From Methanosarcinaceae archaeon (GTDB taxonomy: Archaea; Halobacteriota; Methanosarcinia; Methanosarcinales; Methanosarcinaceae), in NCBI GenBank assembly GCA_028690255.1, contig JAQVBP010000032.1, positions 1-7,087 on the forward strand: a stretch of 7,087 nucleotides of DNA, written 5' to 3'. Below are positions 6,908 through 7,087 of this stretch, piece by piece; position 1 is the stretch's first letter, and the number at the start of each line of letters is the position of its first letter. Below the pieces are notes generated by a model. That model did no database searches. It was not told the origin of the DNA and saw only the letters and a list, made by a program, of their open reading frames with translations. The position numbers were made by a program, and so were the translations under genes.

Positions 6908-7087
6908 ATGCAAACTTATGAGAAAATCCGCGTTCCGACCCCGAAAAACGGCAGTATTTTTTGTTCAAAAGAGAGGGTTGAGGCACAACAGGAAAACGGA
7001 AGAACAGGAAAACGGAAGAACAGGGAAACGGAAGAACAGGAAAACGGAAGAACAGGAAAACGGAAGAACAGAAGAACGGAAGAACAG
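6908..7087 (+). CDS. Doubtful plus-strand reading frame running into the tandem repeat, partial
   Basis: ATG 6908 has AGGGGA a few bases upstream and opens a frame of 60 codons to the window edge, beginning MQTYEKIRVPTPKNGSIF. No family is recognised. The last part reads as a charged 16-residue repeat (QENGRTGKRKNRETEE and a near copy), because three 16-base units equal 16 codons. The openness is weak evidence: the repeat contains no T on this strand and so cannot hold a stop in any plus frame, and a second frame from ATG 6918 is also open to the edge. Only about 26 codons before the repeat are informative. If real, it would be the start of a gene divergent from hyf. Confidence 0.2.
   Translation, partial: MQTYEKIRVPTPKNGSIFCSKERVEAQQENGRTGKRKNRETEEQENGRTGKRKNRRTEEQ
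6987..7087. repeat. 16-bp tandem repeat (aacaggaaaacggaag), at least 6 units
   Basis: Six complete 16-base units start at 6987, 7003, 7019, 7035, 7051 and 7067, followed by the first 5 bases of a seventh at the window edge. Units 1, 2, 4 and 5 are identical. Unit 3 has one substitution (aacagggaaacggaag) and unit 6 has two (aacagaagaacggaag). The array lacks T on the plus strand and is mostly purine. The full length is unknown because it leaves the window. It is a minisatellite-type array, with no spacers and therefore not a CRISPR. Confidence 0.92.

Noticed and set aside
6987..7087. CRISPR array
   Set aside because: The units are 16 bp and directly adjacent with no unique spacers, so it is a simple tandem repeat.

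Overview
The window is dominated by one minus-strand operon, read from about base 6542 down to base 1. It encodes most of a membrane-bound complex of the group 4 [NiFe]-hydrogenase / complex I superfamily. In transcription order the genes are hyfB-like (NuoL-type antiporter-like subunit), hyfC-like (NuoH-type), hyfE-like (NuoK-type in its second half), hyfF-like (second NuoL/M/N-type subunit) and hyfG-like (NuoC+NuoD fusion). The last gene runs off the left edge after 442 codons. The first four genes overlap by 4 bases at each junction, the fifth follows after 13 bases, and four of the five have clear Shine-Dalgarno sequences. This points to one translationally coupled transcript.

The main point is in the last gene. 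Its sequence is clearly of the HycE/HyfG family, but the place where a hydrogenase carries the first CxxC nickel-ligand motif reads S-G-D-E. The complex is therefore unlikely to be a hydrogenase. It fits the energy-converting hydrogenase-related (Ehr) class: complexes with the hydrogenase-4 architecture but no recognisable NiFe site and an unsettled electron donor and acceptor. The two antiporter-like subunits keep the usual membrane Glu and Lys residues, so ion pumping is likely. The NuoB-like (HyfI) and any NuoI-like (HyfH) iron-sulfur subunits are not in view and would be expected past the left edge. No HyfD (third antiporter-like subunit) lies between hyfC and hyfE.

The right end (about 6543-7087) holds no confident gene. 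It has an AT-rich divergent promoter-like region with TATA-like boxes on both strands, a weak plus-strand reading frame from 6908, and a 16-bp tandem repeat that contains no T on the plus strand and runs off the right edge.

Organism: coding DNA is moderately GC-rich (above half by eye), the intergenic DNA is much more AT-rich, arginine codons AGG/CGG/AGA are common, and the promoter candidate resembles an archaeal BRE/TATA element. This leans toward an archaeon, perhaps a methanogen relative, but a bacterium carrying an Ehr/hyf cluster is not excluded. No frameshifts, insertion sequences, CRISPR arrays or tRNA/rRNA genes were seen.
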